In this document: in pieces, positions 8,287 to 15,600 of the stretch | Position numbering within the stretch: position 1 is the stretch's first letter | How the letters are laid out: every line of letters begins with the position of its first letter | Assembly: GCF_010730055.1 (NCBI RefSeq) | Contig: NZ_AP022575.1 | Coordinates: 3,224,001-3,288,000, forward strand | Length of the DNA: 64,000 nt | Direction of reading: 5' to 3' | Source: Mycobacterium shinjukuense | GTDB lineage: Bacteria; Actinomycetota; Actinomycetes; Mycobacteriales; Mycobacteriaceae | Program-made: the position numbers and the translations under genes | Notes under the pieces: model-generated | What the model was told of the DNA's origin: nothing | The model's input: the letters and a program-made list of their open reading frames with translations, nothing else | Databases searched by the model: none

Positions 8287-8622
8287 GAGCTCGCGCCGCT
8301 TGCGGCGCGCATCGTCGCCGGGCCCAAGCTGGATCGCCCAGCTCCTCACCGCGCCGCAAGCGGCGCGCATCGTCGCCGGGCCCAAGCTGGATCGCCCAGC
8401 TCCTCACCGCGCCGCAAGCGGCGCGCATCGTCGCCGGGCCCAGCTGGATCGCCCAGCTCCTCACCGCGCCGCAAGCGGCGCGCATCGTCGCCGGGCCTAA
8501 GCTGGATCGCCCAGCTCCTCACCGCGCCGCAAGCGGCGCGCATCGTCGCCGGGCCTAAGCTGGATCGCCCAGCTCCTCACCGCGCCGCAAGCGGCGCGCA
8601 TCGTCGCCGGGCCTAAGCTGGC
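8287..8622. repeat. 58-bp tandem repeat (minisatellite), about 5.8 copies
   Basis: Full units lie at 8341-8398, 8399-8455 (57 bp, one A lost), 8456-8513 and 8514-8571, with partial units at 8287-8340 and 8572-8622. Each unit begins GCTCCTCACC, contains a hairpin GCGCCGCAAGCGGCGC, then GCATCGTCGCCGGGC and an AAGCT box. The last three copies read CCTAAGCTGG, which includes a TANNNT -10 hexamer; in the first two or three the T is C and the hexamer is lost. The array fills the whole gap before the nitrilase gene. Unit length resembles mycobacterial VNTR typing loci. Confidence 0.95.
8614..8619 (+). promoter_or_regulatory. -10 box inside the last repeat unit, for the nitrilase gene
   Basis: TAAGCT ends 7 nt before the ATG at 8627. 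It is part of the repeated unit, so the promoter-proximal sequence upstream of the nitrilase gene is itself a repeat copy. Confidence 0.6.
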
Positions 8623-8626
8623 TGGC

Positions 8627-9481
8627 ATGCGGATCGCGCTGGCGCAAATCCTCAGCGGCACCGACCCGGCCGCGAATCTGCGGCTGGTGGACGAGTACAC
8701 CAACCAGGCCCGTGACGCGGGCGCAAGGCTTGTGGTGTTTCCCGAGGCCACGATGTGCCGCTTTGGTGTGCCGTTGAGGCCGATCGCTGAGCCCGTCGAC
8801 GGGCCATGGGCACACGGGGTCCGACAGATTGCCACCGATGCCGGGATCACCGTGATCGCCGGCATGTTCACCCCGGCCGGCGACGGCCGGGTGTGCAACA
8901 CACTCATCGCGGCCGAGCCAGGCGCGCCCGACAAGCCGACTGCGCACTACCACAAGATCCACCTCTACGACGCGTTTGGCTTCACCGAGTCGCGCACGGT
9001 GGCACCCGGGCACGAACCGGTGGTGATCACCGTCGATGACGTCCAGGTCGGTTTGACGATTTGCTACGACATCCGATTTCCCGCGCTTTACACGGAGTTG
9101 GCCCGGCGTGGAGCCCAGCTCATCGCGGTCTGCGCAGCGTGGGGTTCGGGGCCCGGCAAACTGGCCCAGTGGACGTTGCTGGCTCGCGCCCGCGCGCTGG
9201 ACTCGATGAGCTACATCGCCGCAGCCGGTCAAGCCGACCCCGCCAGCACGAGTGCCAGCTTGGGGACCGACCGGGAGACTGGCTCGGGCGCGCCGACCGG
9301 GGTGGGCGGCAGCCTGGTGGCATCGCCGCTGGGTGAGGTGCTGGCGTCGGCCGGAGCCCGGCCGCAACTGCTGCTTGCCGACATCGACGTCGCCCGGGTC
9401 GCCTCCGCCCGCGAGAGCATCGCCGTGCTGCGCAACCAGTCGAGCTTTGCTCAGGTTGATAGGGCAGAATCGCGGGGATGA
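8627..9481 (+). CDS. Nitrilase-family carbon-nitrogen hydrolase (Rv0480c-like)
   Basis: A cytosolic amidase of the nitrilase superfamily, 284 residues, with the Glu-Lys-Cys triad visible: Glu40 in VVFPEATM, Lys110 in HYHKIHLYD and Cys146 in LTICYDIRFP. It is closest in form to the Nit1/Nit2 omega-amidase branch, which acts on deaminated glutathione or alpha-keto acid amides; the true substrate is not deducible. The start is fixed by a -10 box 7 nt upstream inside the tandem repeat. It overlaps the downstream membrane-protein gene by 4 bp (ATGA), so the two form an operon. Confidence 0.9.
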   Translation: MRIALAQILSGTDPAANLRLVDEYTNQARDAGARLVVFPEATMCRFGVPLRPIAEPVDGPWAHGVRQIATDAGITVIAGMFTPAGDGRVCNTLIAAEPGAPDKPTAHYHKIHLYDAFGFTESRTVAPGHEPVVITVDDVQVGLTICYDIRFPALYTELARRGAQLIAVCAAWGSGPGKLAQWTLLARARALDSMSYIAAAGQADPASTSASLGTDRETGSGAPTGVGGSLVASPLGEVLASAGARPQLLLADIDVARVASARESIAVLRNQSSFAQVDRAESRG

Positions 9482-10524
9482 CACATCCGCAGGGACCGCT
9501 GAACGACGGCCCGTCAACGTGGGCGCGTCCGGGCGCTCAGGGTCCGCTCGCCCGAACCTCAGGCCCGGCCGAGTCATCCGGCGGGCGACTGCGTCCCGGC
9601 GCGGCCGGAGCCGGCCACACGCACGACCCGCAAACCGTCGCCGGTCGGTCGTCGCGGCAGACCGAGCCGTTGTCGGCGGCCCATGCCCAGGCCCAGCGAC
9701 CCGGCTACGGCGCAGCCGGCCGGGCCGGTACCCGAACCACTCCACTGGCCACGGCGGACGAAGGCGCGGCGCCAGCGAAAGGCAAGCGACGTCGTTTCCG
9801 CGACCCGTTATCTGTCTTCTTGATCCTCATCATCGTGTTTTCGCTGGTCCTGGCCGGGCTGATCGGTGCCGAGCTGTACGTTCGCAACCAAGCCAACGAC
9901 AAGGTCGCTGCGGCGGTGGCCTGCGAGGTCAGGGATCAGGCCACCGCGTCGTTCGGGGTGGCGCCACTGGTGCTGTGGCAGGTCATTACCCGGCATTTCA
10001 CCAACATTTCGGTGGAGACCGCGGGTCACCAGGTCCGCGACGCCAAGGGCATGAAGATCCAGATCACCATCTCCAATGTCCGGCTGACGAACGCACCGGG
10101 CTCCAAGGGCACGATCGGGGCGCTGGACGCCACCATCACCTGGACCGCTGAGGGCATCAAGGAGTCCGTGCAGAACGCCCTTCCGATACTGGGTCCGTTC
10201 GTCACCAGCAGCGTGGTCACGCACCCCAAGGACGGCACCATCGAATTGAAGGGCATGCTGGACGACATTGTCGCCAAGCCGGTGGTGGCCGGTAACGGGA
10301 TCGAGCTGCAGATCCTCAGCTTCAACACGCTGGGCTTCTCGCTGCCGAGAGAGAGCGTGCAGTCGATGCTCAACGACTTCACCGCCAACCTGACCAAGAA
10401 CTACCCGCTGGGCATCCACGCGGACAGCGTGCAGGTGACCTCGACCGGTGTGATCAGCCACTTCTCCACCCGCGACGCCACCATCCCGGCAGACAGCCTG
10501 CACCCCTGCTTCGCCAACCTGTGA
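9478..10524 (+). CDS. LmeA-type (DUF2993) membrane-anchored protein (Rv0479c-like)
   Basis: A 348-residue protein with a long, disordered, Pro/Gly/Arg-rich cytosolic N-terminus (about 100 residues), a basic KGKRRRFRD stop, one transmembrane helix (about 110-132, FLILIIVFSLVLAGLIGAEL) and an extracytoplasmic DUF2993 domain. In the same family, LmeA is a cell-envelope protein needed for lipomannan maturation and related to lipid-binding folds. It is translationally coupled to the nitrilase gene and converges on deoC with a 6-bp gap. A role in envelope lipid handling is inference. Confidence 0.85.
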   Translation: MTHPQGPLNDGPSTWARPGAQGPLARTSGPAESSGGRLRPGAAGAGHTHDPQTVAGRSSRQTEPLSAAHAQAQRPGYGAAGRAGTRTTPLATADEGAAPAKGKRRRFRDPLSVFLILIIVFSLVLAGLIGAELYVRNQANDKVAAAVACEVRDQATASFGVAPLVLWQVITRHFTNISVETAGHQVRDAKGMKIQITISNVRLTNAPGSKGTIGALDATITWTAEGIKESVQNALPILGPFVTSSVVTHPKDGTIELKGMLDDIVAKPVVAGNGIELQILSFNTLGFSLPRESVQSMLNDFTANLTKNYPLGIHADSVQVTSTGVISHFSTRDATIPADSLHPCFANL

Positions 10525-10530
10525 GCGCGG

Positions 10531-11217
10531 TCAGGTCCGGCTGAGCCCGTCGAGCACCGCTCGGGTGCTGGACAGGCCCAGCCTGGTAGCGCCGGCGTTG
10601 AGCATCGCGACCGCGTCCGCGGCGGTGCGGATACCACCGCTGGCCTTGACCCCCAGCCGCCCGCCGACGGTCGTTGTCATCAACTCGACGGCACGCACGC
10701 TCGCCCCGCCGGCGGGATGAAACCCGGTGGAGGTCTTGACGAAATCGGCTCCGGCGTCCTCGGCGGCGCGACAGGCCCGGGTCAGCACGTGCGGGTCGCC
10801 CCGGCCTAGCAGCACCGCCGACTCCACGATCACCTTGAGCACCGCCCCGGACGCGGCGGCACGCACTGCCTCGATGTCGGACCGCACGGCGTCGAAGTCG
10901 CCGGCCAGCGCCGCCCCGATGTCGATGACCATGTCGATCTCATGTGCGCCGGCGTCGATGGCCGCGGCCGCCTCGTGCGCCTTGACAACGGACATGTGCT
11001 TGCCCGACGGAAAACCCGCCACCGATGCGACCCGCACCCCACCGGCGCTGGCCGCGACCGCGACCGGCACCATCGACGGCGAGACACACACCGCGTAGAC
11101 CCCGAGTTCGGCGGCCTCGGCGACCAGGCCGACCACATCTGCGGTAGTGGCCTCGGGTTTGAGCAGGGTGTGGTCGACCACCGCCGCCAGCCGCCCGCGG
11201 GTCGGCTGATCGGCCAC
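10531..11217 (-). CDS. deoC: Deoxyribose-phosphate aldolase
   Basis: A cytosolic class I aldolase splitting 2-deoxyribose 5-phosphate to glyceraldehyde 3-phosphate and acetaldehyde. The 228-residue protein contains VDHTLLKPE, VKVIVES-type core (LKVIVESAVLL), the Schiff-base lysine in ADFVKTSTGF and GVKASGGIRT. The frame is open further upstream, but GTG at 11217 is chosen because it overlaps the preceding stop by one base and matches the expected family length. It is the last gene of a minus-strand group with the two envelope genes before it. Confidence 0.93.
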   Translation of the reverse strand: MADQPTRGRLAAVVDHTLLKPEATTADVVGLVAEAAELGVYAVCVSPSMVPVAVAASAGGVRVASVAGFPSGKHMSVVKAHEAAAAIDAGAHEIDMVIDIGAALAGDFDAVRSDIEAVRAAASGAVLKVIVESAVLLGRGDPHVLTRACRAAEDAGADFVKTSTGFHPAGGASVRAVELMTTTVGGRLGVKASGGIRTAADAVAMLNAGATRLGLSSTRAVLDGLSRT

Positions 11218-11639
11218 TAGGGCGGGTTTTCCGGGCCGCCGGGATTGCACTCGGCGGCGATCATCTCGTCGTCGTCGACGACCGGGCGCCACGGTTCGAG
11301 GTTCCAGCTGGGCTTGCCCGGCTGTCCGATTTCGGCGAACTGCCAGTGACACATGAACTGTGCACGCATGCCGGCGGTGTCGGCGCCCGGCGACAGTGCG
11401 AGCACCTCGGCCCAGGCCTCGTCGCCCTCGCCCACCGTGCCGGGCTGGCGGGCCGCCGCCCGCCCCGATGGTGTCGGATAGACCCGCAGGGTGATCAGCT
11501 GCCCCCACAACCCCCACTCGGTGTGGTCGATAAACGGCGGAGCCGGGGGCGACACGCAGCCGCCGGTATCAGCGATCGCCGGAGCCGCCCACAGCAGGCC
11601 GACGAACACCGCCGCCGGCGCGACCACCAGGGCTTTCAT
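11217..11639 (-). CDS. Secreted DUF2599-type protein (Rv0477-like)
   Basis: A 140-residue exported protein with a signal peptide (AAVFVGLLWAAPAIA, cleavage near residue 23) and a small mature domain holding three cysteines (CVSPP, FMCHWQF, ECNPG) and several tryptophans. It resembles the DUF2599 family of small secreted actinobacterial proteins; function unknown. The stop overlaps the deoC start by one base and the DUF2516 gene is 3 bp upstream, so the three probably share a transcript. Confidence 0.82.
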   Translation of the reverse strand: MKALVVAPAAVFVGLLWAAPAIADTGGCVSPPAPPFIDHTEWGLWGQLITLRVYPTPSGRAAARQPGTVGEGDEAWAEVLALSPGADTAGMRAQFMCHWQFAEIGQPGKPSWNLEPWRPVVDDDEMIAAECNPGGPENPP

Positions 11640-11642
11640 TCG

Positions 11643-11930
11643 TTAGCGGGACTTGCCCTGGATTTCGAGCAGCTTGGGCCGTACGTCGACCAGGTACACC
11701 CCCGCCGCGCACGCGGCGATCACCAATCCGAGCACGCCGAACACGGGATACAGGATGGAGGTCATCGCCACCGCCACGCCGAGGATCAGCAACCATACCG
11801 GCTTGGTCAGCTTGTCGGCGGCGGTGTACGCGTCGGGACGCTGCAGCGCAGCATGCACAAACGCATACACCGCCATCACGAACACGGCGACCAGCAAGGC
11901 CAACATGACGGTACCCACGAGGTGGTTCAC
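11643..11930 (-). CDS. DUF2516 membrane protein (Rv0476-like)
   Basis: A 95-residue protein with two or three transmembrane helices (about 5-30, 45-65 and 65-83) and a positively charged C-terminal tail (VRPKLLEIQGKSR). It matches the DUF2516 family found beside hbhA in mycobacteria. Function unknown. It is separated from hbhA by a 106-bp gap containing a strong palindrome, so it probably has its own promoter rather than reading through. Confidence 0.85.
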   Translation of the reverse strand: MNHLVGTVMLALLVAVFVMAVYAFVHAALQRPDAYTAADKLTKPVWLLILGVAVAMTSILYPVFGVLGLVIAACAAGVYLVDVRPKLLEIQGKSR

Positions 11931-11963
11931 ACCCCAAGACTATGCGGGTTCGGGCCCACACGT

Positions 11964-11997
11964 CGACTCCGAGTCGCCCGGGGGCGACTCGGAGTCG
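11964..11997. terminator. 16-bp perfect inverted repeat between hbhA and Rv0476-like gene
   Basis: Left arm 11964-11979 (CGACTCCGAGTCGCCC) is the exact reverse complement of 11982-11997, giving a very stable hairpin with almost no loop. Each arm is itself nearly palindromic (GACTC-C-GAGTC), so a cruciform is also possible. A third partial copy, GACTCGGA, follows near 12021. Its position after the hbhA stop suggests a terminator or attenuator without a U-tract. Confidence 0.6.
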
Positions 11998-12036
11998 AGT
12001 TTCGTGCCGTGGTGTTCGAGGTGACTCGGAGCCCAA

Positions 12037-12627
12037 CTACTTCTGGGTGACCTTCTTGGCCGGAGCCTTCTTGGCCGGAGCCTTCTTGGCCGCGGCCTTC
12101 TTCGCCGGGGCCTTCTTCGCCGGGGCCTTCTTGGCCGGAGCCTTCTTCGGCAGCTCGATGCCGACCAGCTTGGCGGCACGCTCACCCACCTCGCGAGCCT
12201 GCGAGGCGACCGTGCCCAGGGCTTCCTGGGTCAGCTCGACGGCCTGGTCAACGTAGCCCTCGGCACGCGCCGACGCGTCCTCGAAGACCGACTGGCTGCG
12301 CAACCGCTCCAGTGCGGCCTCACCGCGCGCGACCAGCTCGTTGTACCGCGTGGTGGCCGCCTCGAGGTAGCCCTCGGCGGCCTTACGCAGTTCTTCGGCG
12401 GTGAAACGCTCGCGCAGCTCGGTGAGCTGCTCGGGCAGGTCCTCCCGCAGCTCGGACAACCGCGCGCGGCTCTCCTCGACCCGGGTGCGGGTGTCCGAAC
12501 GGGTCTCTTCGGCGCGCTCACGCAGGTTGGTGATCAGGTCGTTGACGGTGGCCAGAGCCAAGTCAGCCGCACCCAGCGCGGCAAGCAGCGGAGCCTTCAG
12601 GTCGTCAATGTTCGTGTTTTCAGGCAT
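12037..12627 (-). CDS. hbhA: Heparin-binding haemagglutinin HbhA
   Basis: A surface adhesin that binds heparan sulfate on epithelial cells and is linked to dissemination and lipid-inclusion formation. The 196-residue protein is almost entirely coiled coil through about residue 160, then a Lys-Ala-Pro rich tail of repeated KKAPA/KKAAA units (about 163-196), the methylated heparin-binding region, ending VTQK. Starting at ATG 12627 places AAGGAAAC as the ribosome site; a frame five codons longer lacks this. No signal peptide is present, as usual for HbhA. A strong hairpin follows the stop. Confidence 0.95.
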   Translation of the reverse strand: MPENTNIDDLKAPLLAALGAADLALATVNDLITNLRERAEETRSDTRTRVEESRARLSELREDLPEQLTELRERFTAEELRKAAEGYLEAATTRYNELVARGEAALERLRSQSVFEDASARAEGYVDQAVELTQEALGTVASQAREVGERAAKLVGIELPKKAPAKKAPAKKAPAKKAAAKKAPAKKAPAKKVTQK

Positions 12628-12878
12628 TGTGTTTCCTTTCATGTGTTTTCGTTATCGGCGTTATTGCTTATTCGGTGTAGACGATGGGGGCAAGCGTCGG
12701 CTCCCCTGGGGGAGTAGTCAAGACCCGCGGATTGACGTGGCCGCGACTTGCGGGAAACCTCCTGGTTCGTCGGGTCGGTGGGCGATTGGGGTGCGCTGGG
12801 GCGGCCGCGGCGCAACCACCCGCGCGCGTACCCGCGTTTAGCCGATTCCGCCGCTGGCACCGGCCCTCGTCGAGCGAG

Positions 12879-13295
12879 TCAGTCGCCGGGTGTCGGCTCG
12901 CTCGGACACGCCTCACGGGCGGCTTCGTTCTGCTGGCTAAACGAGGCGTAGATGTCGAGCAGGATCTGCTTCTGGCGCTCGGTGATCGCCGTGTCGGTGA
13001 TGATGGCGTCACGCACCTGACTGGTCTCGCTGGGCTCGAGGATCCCGGCCCGCACGTAGAGAACCTCGGCGGAGACCCGCAGCGCCTTGGCGATCTGGGC
13101 CAAGACGTCGGCGGACGGCTTGCGCAGTCCACGCTCGACCTGGCTCAGGTACGGGTTGCTGACGCCGGACCGTTCGGCAAGTTGTCGCATCGACACGTGT
13201 GCATTCTCGCGTTGCGCCCTGATGAAGCTGCCGATGTCGGAAGCCTTAGAAGACACCGTGGACACCTTGGCGCCCAGCTTCTCCTCCGCCGGCAT
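12879..13295 (-). CDS. XRE-family transcriptional regulator (Rv0474-like)
   Basis: A 138-residue DNA-binding protein. A Cro/CI helix-turn-helix spans about residues 25-75 (IGSFIRAQRE, MRQLAERSGVSNPYLSQVERG, PSADVLAQIAKAL), followed by an acidic C-terminal region with ITERQKQILLDIYASF, seen in its mycobacterial homologues. ATG 13295 is preferred over the GTG three codons earlier because AGGAG lies 8 nt before it. An 8-bp inverted repeat at 13350-13369, just upstream, is a candidate operator. It lies 251 bp upstream of hbhA on the same strand. Confidence 0.88.
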   Translation of the reverse strand: MPAEEKLGAKVSTVSSKASDIGSFIRAQRENAHVSMRQLAERSGVSNPYLSQVERGLRKPSADVLAQIAKALRVSAEVLYVRAGILEPSETSQVRDAIITDTAITERQKQILLDIYASFSQQNEAAREACPSEPTPGD

Positions 13296-13349
13296 GTGAC
13301 GCACTCCTCGGTTCGGGACGTTCGGTTACGTCCACCAGGGTACGGCCAG

Positions 13350-13369
13350 GTGCTTGCTTTTGCAAGCAC
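13350..13369. promoter_or_regulatory. Palindrome upstream of the XRE regulator, candidate operator
   Basis: GTGCTTGC (13350-13357), TTTT, GCAAGCAC (13362-13369) is a perfect 8-bp inverted repeat, followed by a related half AGCAC at 13375-13379. It sits about 55 bp upstream of the XRE start, where an autoregulatory operator would be expected. Confidence 0.5.
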
Positions 13370-13381
13370 TTGTTAGCACGC

Positions 13382-14776
13382 CTACACGAACAGCAGCTGA
13401 GCGACGGCGTAGATCACCAGCCCCGCCGAGGCGCCCACCACGGTGCCGTTGATCCGGATAAACTGCAGGTCACGGCCGACGTGCAGTTCGATGCGCCGGC
13501 TGGCTTCCGCGGCGTCCCAGCGCTCGATGGTCTCGGTGATGATCGCTGTGATCTCCACCCCATATTGCGAAACCAGCTGCTGGGCGGCCCGCACCATCCA
13601 GCTCTCCACGTCGTCGCGCAGGTCGACGTCGTCGCGCAGCGCTTCCCCGAGCCGCATCACCGCGTCGGCAATGCGCACGCGCAGCGCGCTGGACGGGTCG
13701 TCTACGCCCTCCAGCACCAGCCGTTTGAGCGTCTGCCACGCCGTCGCGGCGGCGTTGGCGATCTCCTCACGCGCCATCAGCTGCTCCTTGACCGCATCGG
13801 CGCGCGCAATGGTGGCCGGATCGTGCTGCAGGTCGTCGGCGAAGTCGAACAAGAAGCGGGTCGCCGAGCGCCGCAGTTCGTGGTCGGGATTGCGGCGCAC
13901 CTTGTCGGTGAACTCCATCAATTCGCGGTGGATGCGGTCGCCCACAAGATGGTCGATGAACCGGGGTGACCAGCTCGGGGAGTCCCGCTCGACCACCCGC
14001 TGAATGACCACGCCGGCATTTAGTGACCACTGAAACGCTCGGTCAGCCAGCAACTGGATCAGGGCCTCCTGCCGGTTCTCGGCTAACAGCGTCTGCAACA
14101 CCCGCCCCGCCGGCGGACCCCACTGCGGCTCGGCGATCCGGCGGATGATCGTTCGGTCGATCACATGCTGCACGTCCTCGTCGCGGAGCAGATCCACCAT
14201 CACCCGCAGCACCGTCGCGGTCTCGGCGGCCACCCGCTGGGCATGGGCCGGCTCCGACAGCCACTTGCCCAGCCGGCTGGGGATCTGGGCGTCCCGCAGC
14301 TTGGTCTCCACGACCTCCGCGGACAAGAAGTTTTCCCGTACAAACGTGCCCAGACCCTCGCCGAGCTGGTCTTTCTTGCGCTTGATGATCGCGGTGTGTG
14401 GAATCGGGATGCCCAGCGGATGTTTGAACAGCGCGGTCACCGCGAACCAGTCCGCCAGGGCACCCACCATGCCGGCCTCCGCGGCGGCACCGACGTAGCC
14501 CACCCAAACCGGCGCCACACCCGACGCCTGCGCCCACCGGCAGACAAGGAACACCGCGGTGGCGCCGAGCAGAAAGCCCAGCGCCACCGCCTTCATCCGG
14601 CGCAGCGCCGTGCGCCGCTGGGCGTCCGCCACCGGGTCCGCCCCGGCAAACGATTCGGCGAAGGATGTGCGGGGCCGGCGCACCACGGTCGGCCGCGTGT
14701 TCACATACCGTCCCTGCGGCCAGCCCGGCGCATCGGCTCTGTGTGCCACCACACCATCATCCGCTATCGCCGCCAC
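13382..14776 (-). CDS. DUF445 membrane protein (Rv0473-like)
   Basis: A 464-residue protein of the DUF445 (YjiN-type) family: a basic cytosolic N-terminus, two membrane segments near residues 62-82 and 92-112 (the latter with GAAAEAGMVGALADWFAVTALF, the family hallmark), a long charged helical middle region, and a final helix GTVVGASAGLVIYAVAQLLFV at the C-terminus. Function unknown. It is upstream of the XRE regulator on the same strand with a gap of about 80 bp and is divergent from the TetR gene. Confidence 0.88.
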   Translation of the reverse strand: MAAIADDGVVAHRADAPGWPQGRYVNTRPTVVRRPRTSFAESFAGADPVADAQRRTALRRMKAVALGFLLGATAVFLVCRWAQASGVAPVWVGYVGAAAEAGMVGALADWFAVTALFKHPLGIPIPHTAIIKRKKDQLGEGLGTFVRENFLSAEVVETKLRDAQIPSRLGKWLSEPAHAQRVAAETATVLRVMVDLLRDEDVQHVIDRTIIRRIAEPQWGPPAGRVLQTLLAENRQEALIQLLADRAFQWSLNAGVVIQRVVERDSPSWSPRFIDHLVGDRIHRELMEFTDKVRRNPDHELRRSATRFLFDFADDLQHDPATIARADAVKEQLMAREEIANAAATAWQTLKRLVLEGVDDPSSALRVRIADAVMRLGEALRDDVDLRDDVESWMVRAAQQLVSQYGVEITAIITETIERWDAAEASRRIELHVGRDLQFIRINGTVVGASAGLVIYAVAQLLFV

Positions 14777-14848
14777 CAGCTAGGGTGACGACACTGTTCG
14801 GGAGCCGTCTGCACGCCGCCGATGCGCCAGAACGGCCCCCACAAGCCG

Positions 14849-14854
14849 TAGTAT
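14849..14854 (+). promoter_or_regulatory. -10 box upstream of the TetR gene
   Basis: TAGTAT matches TANNNT and lies 32 nt before the chosen GTG at 14887, giving a short 5' leader of roughly 25 nt. It is the best -10 candidate in this divergent region. Confidence 0.4.
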
Positions 14855-14886
14855 CGAATGCGTCTAGTGAATGGGAATCGGCGAAA

Positions 14887-15591
14887 GTGGCAGAGCACAT
14901 CCCGGCTGTGACCGTGAAAACCGATGGCCGCAAGCGGCGCTGGCATCAGCACAAGGTGGAGCGCCGCAACGAGTTGGTGGACGGCACGATCGTGGCCATT
15001 CGCCGCCACGGGCGCTTTTTGAGCATGGACGAGATCGCGGCGGAGATCGGGGTTTCCAAGACGGTGCTCTACCGGTACTTCGTCGACAAGAACGACCTCA
15101 CCACAGCGGTGATGATGCGCTTCGCGCAGACCACGTTGATTCCGAACATGGCCGCGGCGCTGTCGGCCAACCTGGACGGCTTCGACCTGACCCGCGAGAT
15201 CATCCGGGTCTACGTCGAGACCGTGGCGGCCGAACCCGAGCCGTACCGGTTCGTCATGGCCAACAGCTCGGCCAGCAAGAGCAAAGTCATCGCCGACTCC
15301 GAGCGGATCATCGCCCGCATGCTCGCGGTCATGCTGCGCCGGCGCATGCAGGAGGCCGGAATGGACACCGGCGGAGTAGAGCCGTGGGCCTACATGATTG
15401 TGGGCGGCGTCCAACTGGCCACCCACTCGTGGATGTCGGACCCGCGGATGACCAGCGACGAGCTGATCGACTACCTGACCATGCTGAGCTGGAGCGCGCT
15501 GTGCGGGATCGTCGAGGCCGGCGGATCGCTGGAAAAGTTCCGGGCGCAGCCGCATCCTTCGCCGATCGTGCCACCGTGGGGGCAGATCTAG
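14887..15591 (+). CDS. TetR-family transcriptional regulator (Rv0472c-like)
   Basis: A 234-residue regulator. The N-terminal helix-turn-helix (about residues 30-75) includes SMDEIAAEIGVSKTVLYRYF, typical of TetR; the remaining helices form the ligand-binding core. The frame is open to 14665 but GTG 14887 gives the expected length and leaves room for a -10 box at 14849. It is 9 bp upstream of the UbiA gene and shares its strand, so it may control that gene and pcaA; ligand unknown. Confidence 0.85.
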   Translation: MAEHIPAVTVKTDGRKRRWHQHKVERRNELVDGTIVAIRRHGRFLSMDEIAAEIGVSKTVLYRYFVDKNDLTTAVMMRFAQTTLIPNMAAALSANLDGFDLTREIIRVYVETVAAEPEPYRFVMANSSASKSKVIADSERIIARMLAVMLRRRMQEAGMDTGGVEPWAYMIVGGVQLATHSWMSDPRMTSDELIDYLTMLSWSALCGIVEAGGSLEKFRAQPHPSPIVPPWGQI

Positions 15592-15600
15592 GCTTTAGGC

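Noticed and set aside
8287..8622. The tandem repeat considered as a CRISPR array
   Set aside because: Units are adjacent with no unique spacers, and there are no cas genes.
11218..11517. A longer N-terminus for deoC, 100 codons upstream
   Set aside because: It would overlap most of the secreted-protein gene and reads as low-complexity Arg/Gly sequence.
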